Shown here piece after piece: positions 55,628-63,718 of a stretch of 64,000 nt of DNA (its first letter is position 1; each line of letters begins with the position of its first letter). This DNA is from Udaeobacter sp963725505 (GTDB taxonomy: Bacteria; Verrucomicrobiota; Verrucomicrobiia; Chthoniobacterales; UBA10450): NCBI GenBank assembly GCA_963725505.1, contig CAVRYN010000005.1, positions 496,001-560,000 of the forward strand, given 5' to 3'. Position numbers and translations under genes: made by a program. Below the pieces are notes generated by a model. That model searched no databases and was not told the origin of the DNA. It was given only the letters and a program-made list of their open reading frames with translations.

Positions 55628-56062
55628 ATGCCCACGATCAATCAACTAATTCGGAAAGGACGCCGGAAGGTGTCGGTGAAATCGAAGTCACCGGCGCTGG
55701 TAGGCTGTCCGCAGCGGCGCGGTGTGTGCGTGCAGGTGATGACGCGCACGCCGAAGAAACCGAACTCCGCCCTTCGCAAGGTGGCAAAAGTGCGGTTGAC
55801 GAATGGCCAGGAAGTGATTGCCTACATCCCAGGCGAGGGGCATAATTTGCAGGAGCACTCCATCGTGCTCGTGCGCGGCGGGCGAGTGAAGGATTTACCC
55901 GGCGTGCGCTATCACATTGTGCGCGGAACGCTCGATGCGCTCGGTGTTGATGGACGCCGGCGCGGTCGCTCAAAGTACGGAGCGAAGCGGCCGAAGGGTG
56001 GCGCAGCGAGGGAAGCCGCACCGAAAGCAGCACCGAAGGAAGCTGCGGCCGAAAAGAAATAA
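55628..56062 (+). CDS. rpsL: 30S ribosomal protein S12
   Basis: Decoding-site protein. TRTPKKPNSALRKVAKVRL (Lys43 being the streptomycin-resistance site) and GEGHNLQEHS are intact; Asp89 in RVKDLPGVRYH is the RimO target, and rimO is in this window. 144 residues from the ATG at 55628 (MPTINQLIRKGRRKV); the longer frame upstream is not used. The C-terminus carries an Ala/Lys/Glu-rich tail of about 20 residues (AAPKAAPKEAAAEKK) beyond the usual end. Confidence 0.97.
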   Translation: MPTINQLIRKGRRKVSVKSKSPALVGCPQRRGVCVQVMTRTPKKPNSALRKVAKVRLTNGQEVIAYIPGEGHNLQEHSIVLVRGGRVKDLPGVRYHIVRGTLDALGVDGRRRGRSKYGAKRPKGGAAREAAPKAAPKEAAAEKK

Positions 56063-56083
56063 TTTTGAATAGGAAGATCGAGA

Positions 56084-56557
56084 ATGTCGCGACGGAGGAG
56101 AGTTTACAAAAAGGAAGAGCACGTCGATTCCCGTTATGGGAGTCCGGCGGTGGCCCGGCTCATCACCACTGTGATGAAGCGCGGCAAGAAATCGCTGGCG
56201 GAGCGGATTGTTTACACAGCAATTGAGAAATCGCGCGAAGGTTCTGATTCGGTCGATCCGCTGGAAGTCGTAAACAAGGCGATCGAGAATGTTCGGCCGC
56301 GGCTGGAAGTAAAATCGCGCCGGGTTGGTGGGGCAACGTATCAGGTGCCGATGGAAGTAGCGCCTGCGCGACAAATTTCTCTCGCTATGCGCTGGATCGT
56401 CCAATACGCGGATAATCGTAAAGGAGTGGCAATGGCGGATGCGCTGGCCCAGGAGATTAAGGACGCCGCCGCGGGGCAGGGGAACGCGATCAAGAAACGC
56501 GAAGATACACATAAAATGGCGCAAGCGAATCGCGCATTTGCGCATTTCAGGTGGTGA
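56084..56557 (+). CDS. rpsG: 30S ribosomal protein S7
   Basis: Organises the head of the small subunit. MSRRRRVYKKEEHVDSRYGS at the start and KREDTHKMAQANRAFAHFRW at the end match bacterial S7; 157 residues. It follows rpsL by 21 nt. The final NRAFAHFRW is repeated out of gene at 56725-56754, just past a GTCAT repeat. Confidence 0.97.
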   Translation: MSRRRRVYKKEEHVDSRYGSPAVARLITTVMKRGKKSLAERIVYTAIEKSREGSDSVDPLEVVNKAIENVRPRLEVKSRRVGGATYQVPMEVAPARQISLAMRWIVQYADNRKGVAMADALAQEIKDAAAGQGNAIKKREDTHKMAQANRAFAHFRW

Positions 56558-56595
56558 AGATGAATCCTTCGCGCGAAATTCAATTTCAAAACGCG

Positions 56596-56715
56596 GTCAT
56601 CCCGAGCGCAAGCGAGGGACCTCGCATCGGACGTTTGATCACACAAGGAACGCTTGTGTGTTCCAGCAGCCTGATGCGGGATTCCTCGACTTCGCTGTGC
56701 TTCGCTCGGAATGAC
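56596..56715. repeat. GTCAT...ATGAC inverted repeat inside the str operon, copy 5
   Basis: GTCATCCCGAGCGCAAGCGAGG and CCTCGACTTCGCTGTGC plus TTCGCTCGGAATGAC. It separates rpsG and fusA and is followed by a second copy of the rpsG tail codons. Confidence 0.75.
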
Positions 56716-56759
56716 AGCATAATGAACCGCGCGTTTGCGCATTTCCGTTGGTAACGATT

Positions 56760-58940
56760 ATGGCGACGGCGACGATGGAACAGAAAAAGGCAGCGGTGAA
56801 AAATCCAAATTCGCCGAATCGCAAGTTTCCGCTGGAACGAACGCGGAACATCGGGATCGCGGCGCACATCGACGCCGGCAAGACGACGATCACCGAGCGC
56901 GTTCTCTTTTACACGGGCATGATCCACAAGATGGGCGAGGTGCACGATGGCACGACCGTCACGGATTGGATGGAGCAGGAACGGGAGCGCGGGATCACGA
57001 TCACGTCGGCCGCCACGACATGCACTTGGGCGCAACGCAAGGAAGAAGGCGTTTACAAAATTTTCGAAGGCGTCAAGCAGCGCATCAACATCATTGACAC
57101 GCCGGGGCACGTCGATTTCACGGCGGAAGTTGAGCGCTCATTGCGCGTCCTCGATGGCGCAATCGCCGTTTTTGATGGCGTTGCCGGCGTGCAACCCCAA
57201 TCCGAAACAGTCTGGCGTCAGGCGACGAAATACAACGTGCCGCGTCTCGCATTCATCAACAAAATGGATCGCGTCGGCGCGGACTTCGAGATGTCAGTGG
57301 AGAGCATCCACAAAAAGCTCGGCGCGAACGCATGGCCGGTTTTGCTGCCGTTGGGCAGGGAAGATCAGCTGCGTGGCCAGCTCGATGTTATCAACAAGAA
57401 GGCGATCATTTATTCCGAGGATGATCAACTTGGATCGACGTACGAAGTTACCGATGTGCCGAAGGATTACGTCGATGCTGTCGAGCAGACATACAACAAT
57501 TTGGTCGAGCAGATTTCAAATCTCGACGACGAAGTTGCAGAAGCGGTACTCGAAGAGCGCGAAGTCACGCCGGAGTTGTTGAAGGCTGCAATTCGGCGGC
57601 AAACGATCGCCAACAAATTCGTCCCGGTCATCGGCGGCTCCGCGTTGAAGAACATCGGCATTCAGTATTTGGTCGATGCGGTGGTCGATTATCTGCCGAG
57701 CCCGCTGGACATACCGCCGGCCAAAGGAATGGAGCCCGACACGCACGAACCGATGGAGGCGCCGACGGACGATAACGGAAATTTCTGCTCGCTTGCGTTC
57801 AAACTTTGGAGCGATCCGTTCGTAGGCAAACTCGTTTTCTTCCGTGTTTACTCCGGCACGCTCAGCAAAGGCGATACGGTTTATAATCCGCGCACGAACA
57901 AACGCGAACGCATCTCGCGCTTGATTCAGATTCAAGCGGACAAACGCGAGGACATCGAGACGTGTTACTCCGGTGACATCGCCGCCATTGTCGGCATTAA
58001 GAATATCACGACCGGCGACACGTTGTGCGATGAAGACCATCCGATCCTTCTCGAACCGCCGTCTTTTCCTGATCCGGTGATTTCAATGGCCATCGAGCCG
58101 AAGACAAATCTGGATCAGGAAAAAATGGCGACTGCGCTGCAGCGCCTTTCAGAAGAAGACCCGACTTTCTGGGTTTATACGCATGAAGACACCGGACAAA
58201 CCATCATCGCCGGGATGGGCGAGCTGCATCTGGAAATCATCCGCGACCGGATGTTCCGCGAATTCAAAGTGGATGCCAACGCGGGCAAGCCGCAGATCGC
58301 GTACCGCGAAACGATCACCACGAACGCGCACGGCGTCGGCAAGTTGATTAAGCAATCAGGCGGTCGTGGCCAGTATGGACACGTGGAAGTGGATGTGCGT
58401 CCAGCCGAGCGCGGCAAGGGTCTGGTCGTCGAGAACAAGATCGTCGGCGGCATCATTCCGCGGGAATACATTCCTGCCGTCAAAAAGGGCATCCAAGAAG
58501 CCGTGCTGAACGGCGTGCTGGGCGGTTATCCCGTTGTCGATGTGGAGGTCGATATCGTTTACGGAAGTTTTCACGAAGTGGATTCCAGCGAGTTGGCGTT
58601 CAAGATGGCGGCGATCTTCGCCATGAAAGATGGATTTAGACAGGGCAAACCCATTCTGCTGGAGCCGATCATGAAGGTTGAAAACATCACGCCGGAAGAA
58701 TATCAGGGCGACATCTGCGGCGACCTGAGCCGGCGTCGTGGGAGTATCCACAACATCGAATCGCGCAGCCATCTAGCCATTATTCATGCCGAGGTTCCAC
58801 TCGCCGAGTTGTTCGGCTACGCGACCGCCATTCGTTCGCTTTCGAAGGGTCGTTCCAGTTACTCGATGGAACCATCCCATTTCCAACAGGTGCCGGCTAA
58901 CTTGGTTCCGGCCATTCTCGATCAGAAAGAGGCCAAATGA
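56760..58940 (+). CDS. fusA: translation elongation factor G
   Basis: Ribosomal translocase GTPase. G1 AHIDAGKTT, DTPGHVDF and NKMDRVGAD are intact, with domains II-V following (GMGELHLEI, GGRGQYGHV, RRGSIHNIE). 726 residues from the ATG at 56760 (MATATMEQKKAAV); an ATG at 56775 is possible. The N-terminal 20 residues are an unusual Ala/Lys extension. Its stop overlaps the rpsJ start (ATGA). No tuf gene is found between them. Confidence 0.97.
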   Translation: MATATMEQKKAAVKNPNSPNRKFPLERTRNIGIAAHIDAGKTTITERVLFYTGMIHKMGEVHDGTTVTDWMEQERERGITITSAATTCTWAQRKEEGVYKIFEGVKQRINIIDTPGHVDFTAEVERSLRVLDGAIAVFDGVAGVQPQSETVWRQATKYNVPRLAFINKMDRVGADFEMSVESIHKKLGANAWPVLLPLGREDQLRGQLDVINKKAIIYSEDDQLGSTYEVTDVPKDYVDAVEQTYNNLVEQISNLDDEVAEAVLEEREVTPELLKAAIRRQTIANKFVPVIGGSALKNIGIQYLVDAVVDYLPSPLDIPPAKGMEPDTHEPMEAPTDDNGNFCSLAFKLWSDPFVGKLVFFRVYSGTLSKGDTVYNPRTNKRERISRLIQIQADKREDIETCYSGDIAAIVGIKNITTGDTLCDEDHPILLEPPSFPDPVISMAIEPKTNLDQEKMATALQRLSEEDPTFWVYTHEDTGQTIIAGMGELHLEIIRDRMFREFKVDANAGKPQIAYRETITTNAHGVGKLIKQSGGRGQYGHVEVDVRPAERGKGLVVENKIVGGIIPREYIPAVKKGIQEAVLNGVLGGYPVVDVEVDIVYGSFHEVDSSELAFKMAAIFAMKDGFRQGKPILLEPIMKVENITPEEYQGDICGDLSRRRGSIHNIESRSHLAIIHAEVPLAELFGYATAIRSLSKGRSSYSMEPSHFQQVPANLVPAILDQKEAK

Positions 58941-59248
58941 GCAATGGCCAGCGCATTCGAATTCGATTGAAGGCGTTCGATCACCGCATGCTGGATCAAT
59001 CCGCCATTGAGATCGTGGACACTGCCAAACGCACCGGGGCGCGTGTGGCCGGGCCAATTCCGCTGCCGACGTTGATCGAGAAGTTCACGGTGAATCGTTC
59101 GCCACACGTCGATAAAAAGTCGATGGAGCAATTTGAAATTCGCACCCACAAACGGCTGCTGGACATCATCGAGCCGACGGCGAAAACGGTGGATGAATTA
59201 AAGAAACTGAATTTGCCTGCGGGCGTTGACATTACGATTAAGATTTAA
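58937..59248 (+). CDS. rpsJ: 30S ribosomal protein S10
   Basis: Small-subunit head protein. QRIRIRLKAFDHRMLDQSA and PLPTLIEKFTVNRSPHVDKK are the family sequences; 103 residues. Translationally coupled to fusA. It opens the S10 operon proper. Confidence 0.97.
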   Translation: MSNGQRIRIRLKAFDHRMLDQSAIEIVDTAKRTGARVAGPIPLPTLIEKFTVNRSPHVDKKSMEQFEIRTHKRLLDIIEPTAKTVDELKKLNLPAGVDITIKI

Positions 59249-59285
59249 GCGGAGGCGCTTCTGAAACATTTGCAATCGCACGGTC

Positions 59286-60011
59286 ATGAGCATCGGACTT
59301 CTTGGACAAAAAATCGGTATGACCAGCGTTTACGACGCCAGAGGTCGATTGTGTCCGGTGACCGTGATAGCAGCCGGCGATAACGTTTTGTTGCGCCGGT
59401 TGACCGAAGAAAACGAAGGTTATTCGGCGGTGCAGGTTGGATTTGGTGCGCAGAAGGAATCGCGCGTTACTAAACCGTTGCTTGGGGAGTTCAAGAAGGC
59501 TGGGGTCGAGCCGCAGAGATTTGTACGCGAGTTTCGCATGGCGACTGATCTTCCCGAAGGCGAGATCAATTTGAGCGTTACGCAATTTCAGGCAGGCGAT
59601 TATGTCGATGTGATTGGCCGATCGAAAGGAAAAGGATTTCAAGGCGTGATGAAGAAGCACAATTTTCACGGACAGGGCGCGGCGCACGGTTCTAAAACGC
59701 ACCGGCGCATTGGCGCAGTCGGCAATCGTTCTACGCCGGGCCGCATTTGGAAAAATCAGGGAATGCCTGGTCACCTCGGTGACGAGCGTGTGACAGTTCA
59801 AAATCTTCAGGTCATGCAGGTGCGCGAGAGTGAAAAAATCATTTTGATCAGCGGCGCCGTCCCGGGAGCGAACGGCAGTTATGTGATCGTTCGGCCGGCT
59901 GTTAAGCATCCGGAGCGGCTCCTGGCGCTGCACGCTGAGCATCGAAAGCACGAGGAAGAAGAGAAGGCGAAGAAGCCCAAAACCATATCTGAGCTGGCGC
60001 AGAAAAAATGA
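59286..60011 (+). CDS. rplC: 50S ribosomal protein L3
   Basis: Early-assembly large-subunit protein near the peptidyl-transferase centre. GLLGQKIGMTSVYD, KGFQGVMKKHNFHGQGAAHGS and GRIWKNQGMPGHLGDERVTVQN are intact. 241 residues with a charged C-terminal tail (HEEEEKAKKPKTISE) about 25 residues longer than usual. Overlaps rplD by 4 nt. Confidence 0.96.
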   Translation: MSIGLLGQKIGMTSVYDARGRLCPVTVIAAGDNVLLRRLTEENEGYSAVQVGFGAQKESRVTKPLLGEFKKAGVEPQRFVREFRMATDLPEGEINLSVTQFQAGDYVDVIGRSKGKGFQGVMKKHNFHGQGAAHGSKTHRRIGAVGNRSTPGRIWKNQGMPGHLGDERVTVQNLQVMQVRESEKIILISGAVPGANGSYVIVRPAVKHPERLLALHAEHRKHEEEEKAKKPKTISELAQKK

Positions 60012-60643
60012 GCGCGAAAGTTTTGACCAAAGCCGCAGCGAAGGAAGCGGAGATCGACATCATCGAAGATGGTCGGGGTACGCAGGCTGTCCACGATGTA
60101 GTGGTTGCCATGCGCGCGGCGCGGCGCTCCGGGTCAGCTAATACCAAGACCAAAGCAGAAGTGGACCTTTCCGGGGCAAAACCGTGGCGCCAGAAGGGAA
60201 CCGGGCGCGCCCGCGCCGGTTACAAATCGTCGCCGATCTGGCGCGGTGGTGGCGTCGTGTTCGGTCCAAAACCGCGCGATTATTCCAAAAAAATCTCAAA
60301 ATCCGTGCGGCGTCTCGCCTTTCAAAAAGCTTTGAGCGAGCGGATCAACGCAGGCGACGTATTAGCGATCGACAAATTTGTCGTGCAGGAGCTGAAGACG
60401 AAGTCGTTTGTGGCGTTGTTGAAAAAACAAACAGACGCCCGGAAAGTTTTGTTAATTTCGGACGCGTTTGATCAAACGACCTTGAAATCGGGACGCAACG
60501 TGAAACCGGTGACGCTTGCCACGGCTTCCGATGTAAACACAGAGCAGTTGCTCGCTTTCGAAAAGATTCTCGTCACCCACAAGGCTTTGGAAAAGTTAGC
60601 GGAGCGGACGCGCCCTCCTCGAAGTGGCGAACCGACGGAGTGA
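60008..60643 (+). CDS. rplD: 50S ribosomal protein L4
   Basis: Exit-tunnel protein. The extended loop has RSGSANTKTKAEVDLSGAKP and RQKGTGRARAGYKSSPIWRGG, as expected. 211 residues. In many bacteria L4 represses this operon; no such leader is evident here. Confidence 0.95.
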   Translation: MSAKVLTKAAAKEAEIDIIEDGRGTQAVHDVVVAMRAARRSGSANTKTKAEVDLSGAKPWRQKGTGRARAGYKSSPIWRGGGVVFGPKPRDYSKKISKSVRRLAFQKALSERINAGDVLAIDKFVVQELKTKSFVALLKKQTDARKVLLISDAFDQTTLKSGRNVKPVTLATASDVNTEQLLAFEKILVTHKALEKLAERTRPPRSGEPTE

Positions 60644-60647
60644 TGCA

Positions 60648-60929
60648 ATGAACGAGCCGCACGAGATCATTCAAACCGCCTCGTTGACTGAGAAGTCAAC
60701 TTTAATGAGCGAGAAGCAGAACAAGTATGTCTTCCGCGTCAGTCCGAAGGCAAACAAGGTTCAGATCAAAAACGCAATTGAACGCCTGTTCCAAAAGGAA
60801 GTAATAGACGTGAATACTTGTAATTATGCGGGCAAGGAGAGACGCGTGCGCGGACCATTGGGGCGACGGCCGCGGTGGAAGAAAGCTATCGTGACGTTAA
60901 AAGAAGGCGAGAAGATCGACCTCGTCTAA
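60648..60929 (+). CDS. rplW: 50S ribosomal protein L23
   Basis: Docking protein at the tunnel exit. Family segments YVFRVSPKANKVQIKNAIERLF and VNTCNYAGKERRVRG are present. 93 residues from the ATG at 60648, 4 nt after the rplD stop; the open frame upstream overlaps rplD and is not used. The N-terminus (EPHEIIQTASLTEKST) is normal for bacterial L23. Confidence 0.94.
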   Translation: MNEPHEIIQTASLTEKSTLMSEKQNKYVFRVSPKANKVQIKNAIERLFQKEVIDVNTCNYAGKERRVRGPLGRRPRWKKAIVTLKEGEKIDLV

Positions 60930-60942
60930 GGACGAGAAAGTT

Positions 60943-61827
60943 ATGGCACTCAAAGAATTTCGCCCATTAACGCCGACGCTGCGTTTCAAGTCGCTGCCTG
61001 CCTTCGACGAAATCACGAAGTGGCGCCCTGAAAGAAGCCTCATTGAGCCGAAGAAAAAAACCGGCGGCCGGAACAGCTACGGCCGGCTCACGTCACGGCA
61101 CATCGGCGGCGGCCATAAACAGAAATATCGCAAGGTCGATTTCAAACGGCGCAAGCGCGGTGTTCCAGCGGAGGTTATCGGGATCGAGTACGATCCGAAC
61201 CGCTCCGCCCGCATTGCTCTGATTAAATATGCGGATGGCGAATTGAGTTACATTCTCGCGCCGAACGGACTCCGAGTCGGATCGACCGTTGCCGCCGGGG
61301 ATGATGTTGCGTCTGAGTTGGGAAATGCGCTGCCGCTTCGCGCCATCCCCCTTGGCACGAACATTCACAATATTGAATTGACCCCGGGTCGGGGTGGCCA
61401 GGTTGCGCGCAGCGCCGGGCAACAGGCGACGTTAACGAACATCGAGGCTGGCTACGCGTTGGTGAAAATGCCTTCCGGCGAGATTCGACGGATTCACGAA
61501 AACTGCTTCGCTACGATTGGCCAGGTGGGGAACGTCGATCATATGAACGTTTCGAGCGGCAAAGCGGGGCGCACTCGCTGGCAAGGGCGCCGGCCGCATG
61601 TGCGCGGTATGGCGATGAACCCGATCGATCATCCAATGGGCGGCGGTCAGGGCAAATCAAAAGGAGGCGGCGGCCGTCATCATCCAGTCAGCCCATGGGG
61701 ACAACTAGCCAAAGGATTCAAAACGCGCAGTAAACACAAACCGAGCGATCGCTTCATTTTGGAAAGGCGCAAGCGCAAAGAAAAAAGCTTAATCGGGAAA
61801 CGCGGAAAATTTCGAAGAAGAAAATGA
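60943..61827 (+). CDS. rplB: 50S ribosomal protein L2
   Basis: Supports the peptidyl-transferase centre. GGRNSYGRLTSRHIGGGHK at the start and HPMGGGQGKSKGGGGRHHPV near the end (the conserved histidine loop) are intact; 294 residues instead of the usual 275, mostly at the N-terminus (FRPLTPTLRFKSLPAFDEI). Begins 13 nt after rplW. Confidence 0.96.
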   Translation: MALKEFRPLTPTLRFKSLPAFDEITKWRPERSLIEPKKKTGGRNSYGRLTSRHIGGGHKQKYRKVDFKRRKRGVPAEVIGIEYDPNRSARIALIKYADGELSYILAPNGLRVGSTVAAGDDVASELGNALPLRAIPLGTNIHNIELTPGRGGQVARSAGQQATLTNIEAGYALVKMPSGEIRRIHENCFATIGQVGNVDHMNVSSGKAGRTRWQGRRPHVRGMAMNPIDHPMGGGQGKSKGGGGRHHPVSPWGQLAKGFKTRSKHKPSDRFILERRKRKEKSLIGKRGKFRRRK

Positions 61828-61930
61828 ATCAGGAAAACAGGAACTCAGGAAAATTTGTCGGACGATTGCTTTCGTGGCTTCTCGGGTTCCAGATTCAAGT
61901 CTTTTCCTGCCTTCCTGTGTTCCTGATTCA
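61825..61930. repeat. CAGGAA-type inverted repeat between rplB and rpsS
   Basis: TGAATCAGGAAAACAGGAACT and CTTCCTGTGTTCCTGATTCA are inverted copies. It starts at the rplB stop. An insertion of about 100 bp within the ribosomal operon. Confidence 0.6.
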
Positions 61931-61948
61931 AAATCGGATTTGATTTTT

Positions 61949-62227
61949 ATGGCTAGATCATTAAAGAAAGGACCCTTCGTCGAGTCGCATCTTCTTGAGA
62001 AGATCGACAAGATGAACAGCGCGGGCGTCAAGAAACCGATCAAGACCTGGTCGCGGCGCTCGATGGTGACGCCGGATTTTGTCGGCCACACGTTTTTGGT
62101 GCATAACGGAAAGACGTTTCATTCCGTTTTCGTCACCGAGAACATGGTTGGTCACAAGCTCGGCGAATTTTCGCCTACGCGCGTGTTTAAGAAACACGGT
62201 TCGCATACGGCGAAGGTGACCAAATAA
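61949..62227 (+). CDS. rpsS: 30S ribosomal protein S19
   Basis: Head protein of the small subunit. ARSLKKGPFVESHLLEKI and FVGHTFLVHNGKTFHSVFV are typical; 92 residues from the ATG at 61949. The longer open frame upstream lies in the repeat. The stop is directly followed by the GTG of the next open frame. Confidence 0.97.
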   Translation: MARSLKKGPFVESHLLEKIDKMNSAGVKKPIKTWSRRSMVTPDFVGHTFLVHNGKTFHSVFVTENMVGHKLGEFSPTRVFKKHGSHTAKVTK

Positions 62228-63094
62228 GTGAGTTTGCGATTTGCGATTTGCAATTTGCTGTTGCCGAAAGCAATCGGCATTTGGCAACTCCGAAAAGTCT
62301 CGCGAGCCACGATTATTTCGGGGTTGGCAGTTGGGACGGCGTTGGTCTGCTACGGCAGCGATGCAGGGAATAGTTCTTTGTCAGAATCCAAAATTGATAC
62401 CGCGGCGCACACGGTGACGGCTGAGCCGTTGCTAGAGCAAAACGAACAATTGCGAAAGCAATTATCGATTGCGCAGGAATCGCTCAAGGCGTTGACGAGT
62501 AGCCTCGCGGAATCGAATGCGGCAGCGGAAGAGCTTCGGCGCAAGTATTCCGATTTGGAATTGCGAATGGAAGCGCTGGGATTGGCTTCGGCAAACAAGG
62601 ATCGGGCGAAGCTGGAGCAGCGTTTACTGGCAGCGGTGAGCGATCTTCAACTGGCGCACAAGGAGCGCGACGAGTATCGCGACCAGATGTTGCGCCTCAA
62701 TGAAGCAGTGTTGTGTTATTTGAAAACGTCGCAGGCCGGCGATGCAAAGGCGCGAATGGATGTGGAGGCGCAACTGCGTAGCACAAACACGTTGATCACA
62801 AAATCCACCAGCGAGCCGGAGTTACTCGAGCCGAGTTTAATGGATGGGAGCGTGATCAGCGTGAAGGAGGAGTGGTCGTTCGTAGTCGGCAACCTTGGCG
62901 AAAAACAAGGGGTAAAGATTGGGATGCCGATGCGGGTGATGCGAAACGATCGAAGGATCGCGACACTACGAGTAGTCGATGTACGGCAGAAGATTTGCGG
63001 TGCGGTGATTCAGGAAATGGATTCTGAGAAGGAAAAAATAAGAGTAGGGGACCACCTCCAGGTGGATGCCCACCAGGATGTTAGTTTAAGATAA
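62228..63094 (+). CDS. unknown exported coiled-coil protein inside the S10 operon
   Basis: 288-residue frame between rpsS and rplV, where these two genes normally touch. Start uncertain: the first codons lie in a TTTGCGATTTGCGATTTGC repeat, and a signal-like helix (IISGLAVGTALVCYG) occurs about residues 29-43. A coiled coil (about 65-150, EQNEQLRKQLSIAQESL) precedes a C-terminal beta domain (SVISVKEEWSFVVGNLG, EKQGVKIGMPM) shared with the protein coded at 48829-49689. No known ribosomal role; it ends directly on the rplV start. Possibly an envelope protein that rides on a strong promoter. Confidence 0.75.
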   Translation: MSLRFAICNLLLPKAIGIWQLRKVSRATIISGLAVGTALVCYGSDAGNSSLSESKIDTAAHTVTAEPLLEQNEQLRKQLSIAQESLKALTSSLAESNAAAEELRRKYSDLELRMEALGLASANKDRAKLEQRLLAAVSDLQLAHKERDEYRDQMLRLNEAVLCYLKTSQAGDAKARMDVEAQLRSTNTLITKSTSEPELLEPSLMDGSVISVKEEWSFVVGNLGEKQGVKIGMPMRVMRNDRRIATLRVVDVRQKICGAVIQEMDSEKEKIRVGDHLQVDAHQDVSLR

Positions 63095-63580
63095 ATGGAA
63101 GTGAGATCGATATATAAGTATGCGCGGATTTCGCCGTTTAAGGCGCGCGAAGTCACGCGTGAGATCCAGGGTCTGCCAGTTTCGGCAGCACTCGATCTGC
63201 TTGCTTTCACGCCGAAGAAGGCGGCGTTTCTCATTGGGAAAACGTTGAAGAGCGCAATCGCCAATGCAGAAAACAACGCCAATCTAAAACCAGATGGGTT
63301 GGTGGTGAAAGAGGCGGTTGTCGGGGAAGGCCCGACGCTGAAACGGATTATGCCGCGCGCCCGCGGAAGTGCGAACCGGATTCAGAAACGCACCAGTCAC
63401 ATTCGCATCGTGCTATCCGACGAGATTCCAATTGAAACGCGAGAAACGCGAAAGGTGAAACTGGAACAGGCAAAGAAAGCGGCTAAGAAGGAGATAAAGA
63501 ACGAAGCGAGTGAAAGCGCGGAACCTGTGGCTGAGAAACAGCCTGCAAAGCCGAAGCCGAGCACAAAAGCAAAGAAATAA
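63095..63580 (+). CDS. rplV: 50S ribosomal protein L22
   Basis: Tunnel protein. SPFKAREVTREIQGLPVSAAL and the loop MPRARGSANRIQKRTSHI (macrolide-resistance hairpin) are intact. 161 residues: the core of 110 is followed by a Lys/Ala/Glu-rich tail of about 45 residues (KKEIKNEASESAEPV). Begins immediately after the preceding stop. Confidence 0.95.
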   Translation: MEVRSIYKYARISPFKAREVTREIQGLPVSAALDLLAFTPKKAAFLIGKTLKSAIANAENNANLKPDGLVVKEAVVGEGPTLKRIMPRARGSANRIQKRTSHIRIVLSDEIPIETRETRKVKLEQAKKAAKKEIKNEASESAEPVAEKQPAKPKPSTKAKK

Positions 63581-63595
63581 TTTTAACTATGAACT

Positions 63596-63707
63596 GTCAT
63601 TCTGAGCGAAGTGAAGCGGAGTCGAAGAATCTCTCGATGCCATCGAGCGCATTGCTCTCGGAAAGCGCGCGGGTGACTGTGAGATCCCTCGCTGCTCTCG
63701 GGATGAC
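63596..63707. repeat. GTCAT...ATGAC inverted repeat between rplV and rpsC, copy 6
   Basis: GTCATTCTGAGCGAAGTGAAG and GATCCCTCGCTGCTCTCG plus GGATGAC. It fills the gap and ends 11 nt before rpsC, in the ribosome-binding region. Confidence 0.75.
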
Positions 63708-63718
63708 ATTACAAACAT

